A stretch of DNA of 64,000 bases from the NCBI GenBank assembly GCA_944470555.2, contig OX104128.1, forward strand, positions 41,771,920 through 41,835,919, written 5' to 3'. Each line of letters starts with the position of its first letter. Within the stretch, counting starts at the first letter, position 1. This DNA comes from Heterobilharzia americana. Taxonomy: Eukaryota; Platyhelminthes; Trematoda; Strigeidida; Schistosomatidae. The notes below the pieces were generated by a model. It saw nothing but the letters and a program-made list of their open reading frames with translations, searched no databases and was not told where the DNA came from. Of this stretch, positions 48,101 to 61,800 are shown piece after piece. The position numbers were made by a program, and so were the translations under genes.

Positions 48101-51100
48101 ATAACTTGGCTGGCATGCGGCGTCTTCATATAGTTGTTCAATGAGATTGATAAAGGTTTGTGGTATTGCGTAGTGTTGTGTTGAAGCAACAGCCTGACAA
48201 ACTACTTCTCGGTCGACGCTGTCGAATGCCGGCCTTTTCAAAGTCGATGAGGTTGAGGTGTAGAGTTGACTGCCATTCTATACTCTGTTCTATGATGATG
48301 AGTAGCGTAGCCTTGCAATTTGATCCACACATGATTTGTACTTCCTGGATGCAGTCAACCAGCCTGTTTCGGTCGTAGTTTTGAATCCAGTGCATCCTTC
48401 AGTCTCTCCAGGATGATGTGGCTTAATATTTTGCGTGCTCTGGGTGGACAGGAGTGTGATTCCGCGCCAGTTCTTGCAAAGACTTAGGTCGCCCTTTTTC
48501 GGTAGTTTGACAAGGTGGCCCTTCTTACAATCAATGGGCAGGTATCTTTCCTTCCTTCACTTCAGACCTTCTACAATGGTGGTGTGGTATGAGCATGTCG
48601 GCTGTTGTCTCTCCGTCTGTTCTCAATGCTTCTGGTGGGATTACATCTGGTCCTGCGGCTTCCCTGCATTTCAGTAGCTTTATGGCGCTCAGGACTTCGA
48701 CATTCGTCAGAGGCCTTTTGTTCACTTGTAGTTCTGTGAGTCGGCTACAGGTGGTATTTCTGGACGAAGTGCAGGTGGTGGTAGTGGTAGTGGTGGTCGA
48801 TTCAAGAGCTTTTGGAGTCGTCAGCTCATCCTTTCCTTTGTTTCCCTTCTTTGGTCATTATATTTCCTTCATCAAGTTTTATTGGTTTCATCTGTGTTGA
48901 TCTCTTCCCTCCCAGATAGTAACCTGGTTATTTGATACAATGTTGTCAGGTCTCTGTCTCTCCTACCAACCGGCAGCCTGTTCTGCTTCACTTGCCAGTG
49001 TGCCGTGGAAGTGTCTTTTGTTACTCTACACACCATTCTTCACTTCTTTGTCCAGCATAGTGTTTTATACATTGTACTCAGTTCCTCTTCTCGTCTTTCA
49101 TCCATGCACTGCACTGGTTTACCTTCTGCTTCACCATCCTCCACTTCCTCCTCCATCAGCTTCCATGTACGCGTCGAGATCCATTCCTTGTATTAGCGCT
49201 TCTTCTTCCTTCCTAATACGCTTGTGCAGGTTTCTCTCCACATAGCTTTCAAAGACTCCCAATGTTCTTTCACACAGGTTTCTTCAGGGATGTTCCTCGT
49301 TGTCTCCCATTTTGTCTTGATGACTGACTGACGTGAAGATGTCCCTTGTACTTTCATTCTTCAGTCCAGTTTCTGGGTGGATGTTGAACTTGAACTGTGG
49401 TCTGTCACCAACTTCCTTGAAGGCTTTCAACTCGATTTGGACGGCAGGTTCCTTGCATTAGATAATGGTCTGAACCTACATCCACTCCTCTTCTTCACCT
49501 GGTGTCAAGTAGGCTGCGTATCCATCTCCACTTTCTTCACATTGAGATAAAGTCGATCTGATTTTTAGTGTAGTGTGTCCTGGTGTCTGGTGAAATCAAA
49601 TCCATGTTGCTTTGTGGATATCCTTGTGTTTGAACACACTGCCTGACTCCAATCACCAAATCGTTGGATGCGCAGGAATCTGCAAACAATTCTCCATTCT
49701 CGTTCATCACCTCACCGAGTGCTTCTCGACTCACAGTTAGTTCTCTTCCTGTGTTGTCCGCTCCCACTTTGGCATTCATATATCCCCACCCATCAGAATG
49801 GATTTGATGTTGCCAACTGGAGTGGGGTTTTGTCCAGTGTTGATTGCAGTTGTCTGTAGAATTCCTCCTTCTTCTCTTCATCTGTATTATTTGTAGGTGC
49901 ACAGCGTAGCATTGTATGATTTTGACCTTCCTTCCTTTTGAGTTGAACCTTGCTGTCATGATCCTGGAGGAGACTGGTTCCCACTGTATGAGAGAGAGCC
50001 TTCGATGCTCTTGGAGACATCATGATAGCCATTCGAAAACTCAGTATGCTGTGCTCGCGGTTGTCGTCTGGGTGACAATATCGAATAGATTATTGATTCT
50101 CTAGTTGACAGTTTGGACAGTCCACTTCCATTCCATCTGCTCTCGCAAATTCCTTACCCTTCAATGTGATACCCTCTCATCTCCTTTGCAATCTGAGCAG
50201 CCTTGCTAAGTTCAAACATGGTGTGGACATTCCATGTCCCCATGTTTACTTTTGATTTCATCGAGAGAGAGAGAAGATATATCGACCAATTGGCTTCCCG
50301 AAGGCAGGCTTTCACCAACCGGCGTCATTTCGTGTCTCCGATTCCAGCGAGGAATAATTTTGTTTTAATTCTTTATATTTTGTTTGTGCTTTGAAGTTTG
50401 TTTAGTTGTTTGATAGGTTTTCTGGGGTAGGGTTGCTAGCCGTTCGCCCTAGTGAACTAGTTTACCAGGAAAGATTTTTGAGACGAATGGGAATTTTTAA
50501 TTTAAAGATAGTATTCCTCATGAACTGACATCAGTTGGGAAGTCACTGAAAGTCTGGGAGCACAGGACGGCTGCTCCGTCCTAGTATGGGACTCCTTAGC
50601 AGTACACACCAACGATCCGGCTACGGAACGCACTCAGTACCTTCAGGTTTCATGGCGAACGCGTTAACCATTCAGCCACTGAGTCGGTTTTTAGTGGTTC
50701 GCAGTCTCCAGATTGTGTCAATTCATGATACAGCGCGACTGTCACACATTGTCTTTAGGTGGCATCGGCTTCCCTTCCAAAGTGTTGACCCCATAGGTCA
50801 CGGTGGTGATGAATTTTACCTCTAAATTAAAAATCCCCATTCATCTCAAAAATACACAACTGTATAGTGCTAATTCATGACCTGCTTGCAGATGAATATC
50901 ACGAAGTTTTAGTGAGAATCCGTGGCCTGTGAGGTCAACCAGTCGAAAGGAAGGCGGATGCCAACTGAAGACCTTGGGAAGTAGTTGCGCTATATCGTGA
51001 ATTGACACAAGCTGGAGACTGTGAACCACTGAAAACCGACCCAGTGTCTGAATGGTAAACCCGTTCGTCGTGAAACCTGAAGGTCCCGAGTTCGATCCTT

Positions 51101-52833
51101 AGTCAGTTCGTTGGTGCGTACTGCTGAGTCCCATACTAGGACGGAGCAACTGTCTGGCGCTCCTAGACTTTTAGTGGTTCCCCAACTGATGCCAGTTCGT
51201 GATGAATACTACCTCTGAATAACGTTCTTCCTAATGCAAAACATAATAACCCCTGGATGTTTTGTAGTCTTGATGGCTGTTAAAACAACTTTAGGCTGTT
51301 ATAAAATTCACTTAATACCCGGGAAAGCTTTAATCCTCAGAACTAATGCTCTCATGATTCAAACTTACAACATCACTGAATGAATAACCATAGGCTATCT
51401 TATCCTTTGAGTAAATGTTTTATACCATTTGAGAAACTTGTAGTTACCTTCCAATAATAGGGGTTATTACAAGAAAAACTTGTAGCCCTTTTCAGAAGTG
51501 AAAAACTAATTACTAGCTTAAACTCAAATAGAAATTTAAGAGCTTACTTCAAATCATTCATAAATATAGTAAGTGACTGACTAAGTATTTAATTCAACAA
51601 TCGTACATAAAAGTATGGAACACCGGATAACCACTCTTTGAAAACGTAAAACTTGGAGCCATTACACTGCTCAATAACCTTTGCTGAAATCGATAACAAA
51701 TCAATATGAGGCATCCTTACAAATTTATTTTGTTGCTTGTATAATCACGTGGTTGATTGGACAAAACTGATCAGTCTGTATGGTCACGTGGGTTCCTAAG
51801 CGAATGCCTCGAAATTGCCGGTCGTTTTACTTTTGTGGTAATAATGATGAGTAGGGATTAGGGGTGGAATCCGAGACGCGTGTTTCGTTTTAACAGGATG
51901 CATCAGGTGGATATCCGCGTCACTATAAAATTGAAACGACAAGCAATATCAAGGCATCGATTTGGTAGAGTTAGAGATAGGATAGTACAAGCGAAAACAT
52001 AGAAACTATACACATCGCACAAGAAGTGGTGGCCTAGCGGATAACGCTCTGGCGTTTGAAGCAATCAGTTTCGGGTTCGAGTCCTAGTGGGACTAAAACT
52101 ACCCACTGGGGGGGGGGGGGTTCATCCAGCTGACAAATCCCAAATATAACGGGACGCCTCTCCCAGATCCCACTGCTAGGCACTACTTATCATTAATGTC
52201 AAAAGCTAAAAATACCAACAATATTGGGGCCACCTTACAGGAGCCCACATCCAATAATGGCCAATAAGTTCAGTCTAATCAACGATAGGGATTTATAAAC
52301 AGTAACATCGAAACCATTTAAAACTTATTCCAACGCATATTTAAGGTCGGAAGGATTCAGACATTTTTCTGAGGGGAAGTTAATTCACTATCATTTCAGC
52401 AGTTTGATATTAAAAATAATTTTACGATAGTGTTGATACAATAAAATGTAAATTTACGTCAGATTTTAAAACTTAGTACATCCTAAATCAGCATCGAACA
52501 AAATGGCCGATGAAAAACTTGGCAGTAAACTATCTCAACAATTCTTAGCGTCAAATCTATGGCACATAAGCATCCTATAACGCCACTCAGTATTTTCCCG
52601 CAGTCTGTTCAGCGGTTTTACTTCAGAGTTATGCACAACAGTTGTTACGACTAATCACAACTTAGATATCTTGAAAAAGGAAGTGGAAACATAAATGCTT
52701 ACTCCTGTATCTTCCACGTAGATGCGTAATGATAGAAATGTTAGTGAATATGCTTCTGAGTACACACTTTAAATCAAAGCTAACTGAATCACAAAAATTC
52801 TTTCATCAAAGGTGAATTATCCCATGTAGATCA

Positions 52834-52875
<42 letters not shown>

Positions 52876-55800
52876 TAGTGACTACAGAACTTACAGTCCT
52901 TCAAGAACAGCAACTCCAACGGTGCTACGTTGAACAGCCATAGGAGTAACGGGAGACCAGGCCTTAGCTTTACCATTCCACCTTTCTACAGTATTCAAAT
53001 AAGACCATCCATCATGCCCACCAACTGCATAAACAACACCTTCTAAGACTGCTACACCAAGCCCATGTCTGGAAAATCAAAATTCAAAAGTCAATAAAGG
53101 AAAAATACGCACATTTCTTATAAATATAAACACGGTGAACTAAATACTCAAATTTGCTTTGAATCCTTGGGAGGCTGCATAATTCTGTGTTTGGCATTTT
53201 TTATGTTCAGAAGTTTACTAAGAAAATAATGGAAGCTTTGTTCATACTTTCCACTTTCCTGACAACATCATGAATCACCTTGATTAATTACAAAAGGTAT
53301 CCTGTATGCTAAAAACACTAAACTCTTGAAGCTACAGAGAACTTTCTTGATAATATCGTAAGAAAACAACTTACAGTTTTGGTAAAATATTATAACTCCC
53401 AGTAAAAAAAAGTGCTGTAGTCTTGTATGAGATCGCTGACTCCTAACAGCTTTATTGACACTCACATTTGCAATTAATTCATGAAGTAATCTTCCATCAG
53501 TAACTTGCAATTAACATGAGTCCTGATTTTATCGTGGTGCAGCTAGTAGTGGAATACAAGGTGCACATTTCGATCTCTCTGAGTCTTGTCAGCTGTATAT
53601 TATATTTCAACTCTCTAACTCAGCCTCGAATCGAACATATGACGGAGACGTGATTCCTGAGAATATCAAGGTATCTGAACAAATAGTCCATATGTCAACA
53701 CAAATTATCCTGCTCAAATCAACAAGTCAGTGAAGAGGAAAATAATTCATTCCAAAAACTAGTATAAGTCTATTTTGAGTTAGTGGAACATAGATTTCTG
53801 ATATCGGTAGAGATATTCAGTCCCCAAAGAACTATATTGAAAATCAGAGAATTCTTAAGAAATGTTTTGTTTTATACTCACGCTCCTCACTGGTTTGTGC
53901 CATGTCTCATCTCATGATCGAGCTGATAGTCTTCTTCCTCTGCACTGGAAACGTTACTGGTGTACTCTGACTGAATCAAATTTTGATATATAATGATATA
54001 TTCGTTTTCCTCATGTGATACTAGGACGTGTACATATATTCTTTCAGAAACCCAGGTTTTCATTTGAAGTGTTTTTCACACTACTAACTATTAGAGACTG
54101 AGAAGTATCCTCACACGGACTGAACGATTCATAAATTATATGAAAATTAAAAGGTGACCTGAAGGTCTGTTTACTTAAATGCCAAATAACTTGGGGACTA
54201 TAAGCTTTGTGTTGGAGGCATTCCGTTAGTGATTTGTATGGTATGACTCAACTTATCGCCAAATCTACTTGATTTTTATCACTCATCTGAATAACATCAA
54301 TATCTGACAGAAACTGCTCTAAGATTTACTCGAAACATCTCAGGCAAACAAAATGAGATCTATTTACTTAGTTATCATGTATAAACATTAAATATCTATT
54401 GTAAAAATAAAAACATAAGCTTTTGATTTCTGTTTTTAAAGATGTTATTTGTTTATATTTCATGAAGATAAATTGCACTTTCCATAGTTTAGCTTCATTA
54501 ATTTAATACTTTAGAATGATATGAGCGTAGTGTAAACAAGTTTAAACATTTCCAAATGGGGCATTAAGTATCCTGACATACGAACTGACTATTTTTCTAT
54601 TTTTTTGCTGGGAAGATTATTTAAAACTACTCTTTTAAGAAGTTATCAGGGGGAAAAAATGAATGAATTCACTCCTAAAAACCTACATAGCCTGTGAACA
54701 AGTACTATTTCCCAGAAGTCCAAACAACTTACATTTATTTAATGTGATGATGAATTTTTGTCCATGATCCAGTTCTACATGGGATTAGTTATGAACTGAA
54801 AAGCTTAGTCTGGAAGCCTGTTACTCTGGCACTGGGTGGAACTGGTTTAAATACTTGAGGGAGTGCCAGTTTTCTCATATTCGCGGACACGCCTTGTTGA
54901 TGAGTACCAACAAGCACGAAACTTAGGTTCCTAACCTTCTGCTGATAGACTAACAGTGTTTAACGCATAGATGAATAGGAATCATCAATGAAGTGATTAA
55001 AACCTTATGGTACTACGTATGTATGCCTCCAGCAACAGAGTGCATCAGCTGAATCAACTATGAAAACAAGTATCAGAATAGTCCATAGCTGAAAATAATG
55101 TCAAGATAAATCTTAAAACTGCCTTCAACAAATTTGCAAAAGACAGTAATAGACGGTGTTATCAAGAAAGACGAACTTCAGTCAAAGCCCAGCCATTTTT
55201 TAGTACCACATAAGGAGAAAACTAACAAAAGATAGGCAGTAGTTAGAGATGATGTCATTTTGTGCAAATTTATATTACTGACAGAAGTAGCTTTCCTGTC
55301 TGGTGCTATGAATTTTTAGTTGGTTGGAGGCAATCAACAGGACTCTTCCTGCCAATTGCCTCCAACTAATAAACAGTCGTTCAGGCGAACCACGATGCGA
55401 TGGTCAGCCCCCTAGGTTGGTGGCCACATAGCAAAATAGTAGGAAGAATTCGGTCAGCAATCAGGACTAAATGACATGAGATTGGTTGCTCGACAATCGC
55501 CACTTAGTGTACTCTGTGTTTTATTGGGACACTATTCGCTCGGTAGTCCAGACACACACCAGCGATTCCGAAGAGATTATGACAGACAAATACCTTTATT
55601 ATTTTCAAGTTTTCTTTTTTCAGTGATCCAAAGAAATAATAGACTATTTCGCAGAATAACCATAATTTGGCGTAAGTTTTAGTACTGGACTGAGTTTGTA
55701 TATGATAACATTCACAGGCATTAACTGGGTTTGCTCTATTGTTAACTAGAATTGTTGACCATTACTCCATTTGGACAGTGAAACTCGCCAAGTTAAACAA

Positions 55801-58800
55801 GCAGTTAGCATCCTCAGTCACTTCATTCATTGTTGGAAAACCAGTTGTCGATGTAAGCAGTTCTAGAACACGTACTTACATTTAGTACATACAGAACACG
55901 TGTTCTAGATGAGTCATAGGGTTTGTATGCACACACGTTTATGAGAGTCATATGTGACAACAGTCATCTCAAGTGTTTCCTTCTTAATACTGAACATTGG
56001 TCATGAGATTGAACGTCCTTTATACGATCCCAACCACTGCCATCCCATTCAGTAACAACTTTCCATTCGCCCCTATACCGGTATGTGGCTTTAACTGATA
56101 GAACTTGAAGTAAGAAACACATATGTTAATGATCAGGTTAGGAGGAACAGATCGTCACAGAATCTCTTGACAAAATGTAATCTTCAGGCCAAGTGTCTTG
56201 CAGTTGTTAGACATGTTTATTAGCATTGATGGAGATGTAAATTTTATCAGTAAACCTCTAACCTCATCCAAATATTGACTGGCGTTCTCTTTAAGTGCTG
56301 ATGCCTAACCACAGCCAATTCTATATTATAAATGCAGCCTAAAGTTCTGAAATTTACATCTATTTACGTAATTGATCTTTGGTTGCTTCGTGAGAAGGAA
56401 TTGATGTATCAGTAACTTCAGGATATAAGAGTAAAACTTGTGCACTGTGTTAGAATGTAATTCCATTTTTATTGATTTATTAGATTTATCATACAGTGTG
56501 ACAGTATTGTTTACTGGATTACGTTTCGGGCATAATTTATTGTTCACAGTAACATCAAGATCACTACACAACTTTGATTTCAGGATAGTTTTTTTATAGT
56601 TACTACCTTTTGGTAGTCATCAGTTACGACAGAGTTGATCGCCTATACTTCTGTTTTTTCAGTATACTGATCACAAACTCAAGCTGATTAAGGGTAGGAA
56701 TGGTGATAGTGTATCTCTGGGCGACTGTTTGCTCCTATCTTTAAAACAAAGTTGATGTTCTCATGTCTGACTGGAGCATGAGAAGACATTTTAGTCGTCT
56801 GTTTCTTATATCTCTGTTGAGACGTAACACATCCTCGAACCATTTCATGTGTAAAGTCCTTGAGCGTGCTCAAACGATGAGTCATTATATTTGTCCAGTT
56901 GTTTCCAATAGAGATTACTTTTAGTTGATCACTAAGATGATTTAAGTGATCACTACACTAAGTTGTTTTTTCCTTTACTGGGAAACTAAGATAGCTGGTT
57001 AAAGTTTTAGCTATGATGAGGAGCATTTTGAAACTTGTGCATTAAATTTTTTTCCATCACATTGGTCATCACATGAAAGAAGTAGTTATTAAGATGTGCA
57101 TATCAATGTTATGTATCATAGAACAGTTTATTTTTGCATCGGACATCCATTGGTAGACTGGCAATAACAAGAGTCTATAGGAAGGATGAATGTTCGCTAT
57201 CAGTGAACTCCAAGTTGCAAATCTTGTCCTTTGATAAGTCCCAAATAAGAGTTTGTCTGTCCAGGAATAACTGAATTCTCAGCCCTCACTTCAAGACTAT
57301 TAATGTGATCTTCATTAGGATTTCTGACTATAACCAATAAGTTGAGAACAAATCCCTTCAAACAGAGATATTAACAGTGAAATAGGGTTTCATCTGTCCG
57401 AGGTACTAGTCATTGGTTTTACTGCTAACTTCCACCGAAAAATATTAACACTGAGTTGAGTTTTGTTTCAGTAGGGGTCGCTGCTATCCAAAGAGTATTA
57501 TCCTTACATTCCAACTTTAACGTCGTTCATGGAACATGCGTCCGTAAACGTTTCGCTAAAAAAATTATGTGGTTTTATTACTACAACCTACCGATGTGTT
57601 GCCATCGCTGAGACGATCTTCCAACTGCCATACTCTTCTTTATTCTGTGTTTCTTTGTTATTTGTTGCAGTAGAATTAAGTGGATTATGTTGTATCTGCT
57701 GTTCTGATCGATAAACAGCAGTCGTAGAAGTCGAAACAGCATTGGCCGCGGAACCAGTAATAGTGTTGCCATTAGACTCAATACATAAATCACGATTATT
57801 TGTATTGGTTCTAATTTCATTACGATCAGCACTGTTCTGCCTCGAACGATTCCTTAGTGCCCTGGGTCTTGACGATGTTTCCAGTGGAGATTTATTGCTA
57901 AGTTTTTTCTGATATTCTGCATTAAATTCATTAATTTGAGACATTTCTTCAATATTGATACATTCCACTGTACTTAACGTCTTCAATTCATCTCGACCAC
58001 CAACGACTAACAGACGCCCGTCTACTAATATAGTACAACCACATTGTTGTCTTTGTCCAGGCAGTTGGCCGATTGTTCTCCAAGTATTCCAATATGGATC
58101 ATATTCCTTTTATGTTGAATGTAAAAACAAATATTTACAAAATATGTATTAAATGAGATTAACCGGCATTTTTGGAATTAGAAAGGTAATTTTTGCAGGA
58201 TAACTACTTCAATCTATGTTCAGTTATACAGTGTTCGTGGTTAGCAGTCACTCAGCCTAAATTCCTAACCATAGACTTCTCTTGCACAACTCGGAATATT
58301 CTCACTGGTTAGTTTAGGAGTTAAGCCAGTTTTGAATATTTATCTTGATAAATGATTCGCAAGACTTAGTAAACGTTGAATGGACACTTAAAAGTCCTTC
58401 TGTTAGTTAGGATAGACTGAAACCAGACAGTATAGATTAGTGAAGTAACATCTTCAAGATTAATGGAAAGCATAGAGAAATCTGTGTTTTATCTGACCAC
58501 AAGTTAAAAGACGTTATAAGAGAGCTGCAAAAACAGGAAATTTCTAATAGCTGTCTAATTAATTATCAGTATTCTCGTGGCTTTAGACTTCAGAACTCTC
58601 AGGTTCCAAAGTCATCTCCATGTCAATCTAACCACTTGTTTACTATTAACCAGTAGCATAAGTTTCAGTTAGTTTGTAATGTAGAATGACCCAACCTCGC
58701 ATTTTTAGGTGTTATTACCCCCTCAGAGTGCTCACTCAGTTATAGAATTCATGACTTGTCTCCAAAATATCTATCAGTATTGCTCAAACTACCCATGAAT

Positions 58801-61800
58801 CAAACTTAAGTTTTTTAATTCTGATTATCAAAATACTTGTGCAAGAGGGTTCATAAAGGGTTTGAGAATAAAACATGATAGCTACTTGCTTTCGCTTTAA
58901 ATACAAGGTTAGTTCAAATGATCTTGATTCACTAAAACCATTAGCTGTGAAATTAAAAAGAAGCATTAATTGTTGCATATGATACCTGAAGTCACGTCTG
59001 GGCCATTGGATTCGAATCCAATGTATCAGTGGCAACATGCTGGCTGAGAAACTTGAAGCTCTTAGGTTCCCTGACCTCAGACGGGGGCCATAGTGTGCAA
59101 TACTGAGGAGTCTATACCAGAACTGCCTATTGCTCTCAGGTTTTCGATGGTTCTTCAAATGATATCAGTCCGTTATGAATACCAAGGTAAAATTGGAAAG
59201 GATTACTAAGGTCTCATAGTTAATGTTGATTTGTAGTGTAACAGCAGGTTAGTTTGTTTATTTCACAATCTATTGTTTGCTAATTGACTCGGTTGTAGCA
59301 GTGACTGTACATAACTCGATTTTATTTTCTGAAATGTTTACCATAAGGACAAACTGGTATTCATCTCAGGTTATTTGCTTCTGTTTATGTTGTGTTATAT
59401 TTTACCCCATACAGATGCAAGACGATCTTAAATGAAATGAATATTGGACAAAAGAATAAGAAACTAAAAACATTTAGTCTGTCATTTGACTTAAAGCAAA
59501 TCTTTATACTTCATTTCAATAGATTTTATCTTTTATAGTGTATTTGAACAACAACATTTTGATTGACACTTTTATTATTCCTATAGATGGCTGACGTCAG
59601 ACGGGAAATTTCTGTTTAGTATATATGTACATGATGCATTATGGACTATTACCCCAAATCTTTTAATATGGCTGAAGTCTTATCTCTTATCTTTGGAATC
59701 AAGTCTAGTTAGATAATAGAAATTCTGTTAACCTCAGCATAACATTCTGTGTCATACATCAGTTTAAACAATAAACATCATGGAATGAAAATATCTTCCA
59801 TCAAATTGAAAATTCATATAACTTGGTTAATGATGTCAAAGTTATTTTATACTAGTGTTTCGTCTACATACTCTTAACTTGGTACAGAAATTGATCTGAA
59901 TAAAGAATTAATATCTATGACATGTTTTAAAACACTGAACAGCTGACTAGATTGAGTTTTGATAGTGGTAATAATAATAATAATCGAACAGCTTTTAGCG
60001 ATTTCTTCATTAGAAAATTGCATATGTGGAATGACCTCATATATTAACTTTGAGTAATTCACATTAATTTACTCTTCAGAAGTCTATATTGCTTTCAATT
60101 CTAAAGTAATAACAGATACATTGACATTATATGAATTCACCAGTTATTAGAAAATGTTGAAAAATTTATGGAAAAATATTCCTATTATTATTTTATTGCT
60201 AAAATTCTGAGATTGAAGACACGATACCAGCTTTCTACCAATTATTGAAATTATTACTTTCTAACTAAGATTACTATCTGCATAACTTGTAAGCATGTCC
60301 TTTGGGGTTAGCTTCTGGTTGAGACATTTACGAAATGATGGTAAAATGAAACCCCACTTAGTTAGTTTACAGTTCATGTTTCTCTAAAAAACCAACTGAC
60401 TACTTATATCGTAACAAAATCATTTGTTTAAACCTATCACTTAACACAACTGTTCAAAGATCATCAAGGATCGTTCAGTAAGCAGAAGGGTGAATAGAAG
60501 TTGCTAACTAGATAAGAAATGTGAACTTGAGTGTGTGTGTGTGCGTGTACTGTTAGGAATAAACCGATGAGATCTAAACCAGAAGTTGCTTATTAAATAT
60601 ACCTAAACATTTTCATTAAAAATTTTTGAACAATCATAACCTACAATATTATTTCCAATCTCAGGTTAGTAGAATGAGGGTTGGTGGTAGACCATAAATG
60701 TTTTTCCTTCGAAAAGAAATCTGTCAAAACTAGTGTGAATTAAAGTGTATACATCAAGTGTTCCGTTATGTTGCAATGATCCTTTCATGTATACATGCAT
60801 AAGAGCTTCCCTTACTGAGCTGGAACACTTCAGATTAATCCATCAATAAATGAACCTAAACATAATTAGTTTCAGTCTCAGAGATGTTATTACTTGAAAT
60901 CATTCATACCCCACTTTCATGTACACCTTAAAATTGTCATAAACTACATGATTGATATGAAGCTAGAATACACCACATTATTCTGTGATGAATGAACATA
61001 ACACGATTTGTGAGTTTAGAAGCAGCTCATTGGTTTACGACGATGGCTTTCAACCACCGGGTCACGGGTTCGAGCCCCGCTCTACCTACCTAGGTTTGAG
61101 CAACCAGGCAATAAATATCATAAGCCCTCACACAACAAGTCTGGCTCACTGTCTACTACATGGATGTACACAAGGCTGCTGAGTACATTTCATTCAGTTG
61201 ATTCAGAAAGTTTCACTTCATAGTTAATTTTCTTGGTGATAGAATAGGACGTAACATAGAATCTTTTCTTGTGTTGACTTCGAGGAAGAAAGTTACGCTG
61301 ATTATATACACAAATCATTTGTATACTTGAACTCATTGTATTTACTTTGATGGTGATACCTGAACACAAAATGTATGACATAATTGCAACTTACCATGGC
61401 TACTTCTCATATATAGTTAAATTCTATCATTAAACTACGGTTTACAAGTTTTACCTCAAAATATCCACTTACAAGTATCTCTTGTAATGCACGTGTTGTT
61501 GTCATTGTTTTCCCACCAAGAGCCCACAAACGTCCAATTGTCGATGGTCTTGGTTTGGTAATAAGCATATAACTTTCATGACTATTAATAATTTGATGTT
61601 CTGTTTCTCTTGTACTGAACTGCGGAGACTGATAAGGTTGGTCTCGATGATGGTGATGATACCGATGATAACTGCAACTTTGGCTATTATTTTCTTCTGT
61701 CTGTTGTTGAGTTAGAGTTTTTATTGATTTTGGTTCATTTGCTAACTGGTCATCAGCTGATGAAGACAATGATGACGGAGATGATAAGGATGATGTTGTT

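Larger units (their letters stand above)
44913..52894 (-). other. KLHL intron (kelch 3 to kelch 4)
   Basis: GT-AG intron of 8 kb with the RTE-like element, the head-to-head SINE pair, an Sm-alpha-like SINE and an AT microsatellite next to the donor. The 110-codon plus-strand frame at 46547-46879 is taken as chance. Confidence 0.75.
53069..57591 (-). other. KLHL intron (kelch 2 to kelch 3)
   Basis: GT-AG intron of 4.5 kb. It holds repeat family X (55340-55545) and two minus-strand candidate coding fragments (53887-53970, 55964-56103). Confidence 0.7.
58107..61472 (-). other. KLHL intron inside kelch 1
   Basis: GT-AG intron of 3.4 kb holding a SINE 3' half (58985-59190) and a tRNA-like segment (61020-61110). 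Confidence 0.7.

Noticed and set aside
47581..49245. Several plus-strand frames (e.g. 47730-48086, 48589-48900, 48940-49245)
   Set aside because: Antisense shadows of the minus-strand RTE-like element, whose own translations match known RT and endonuclease motifs.
61020..61110. Functional tRNA gene
   Set aside because: The B box is good, but acceptor and anticodon stems do not form by eye. It is more like a SINE head.
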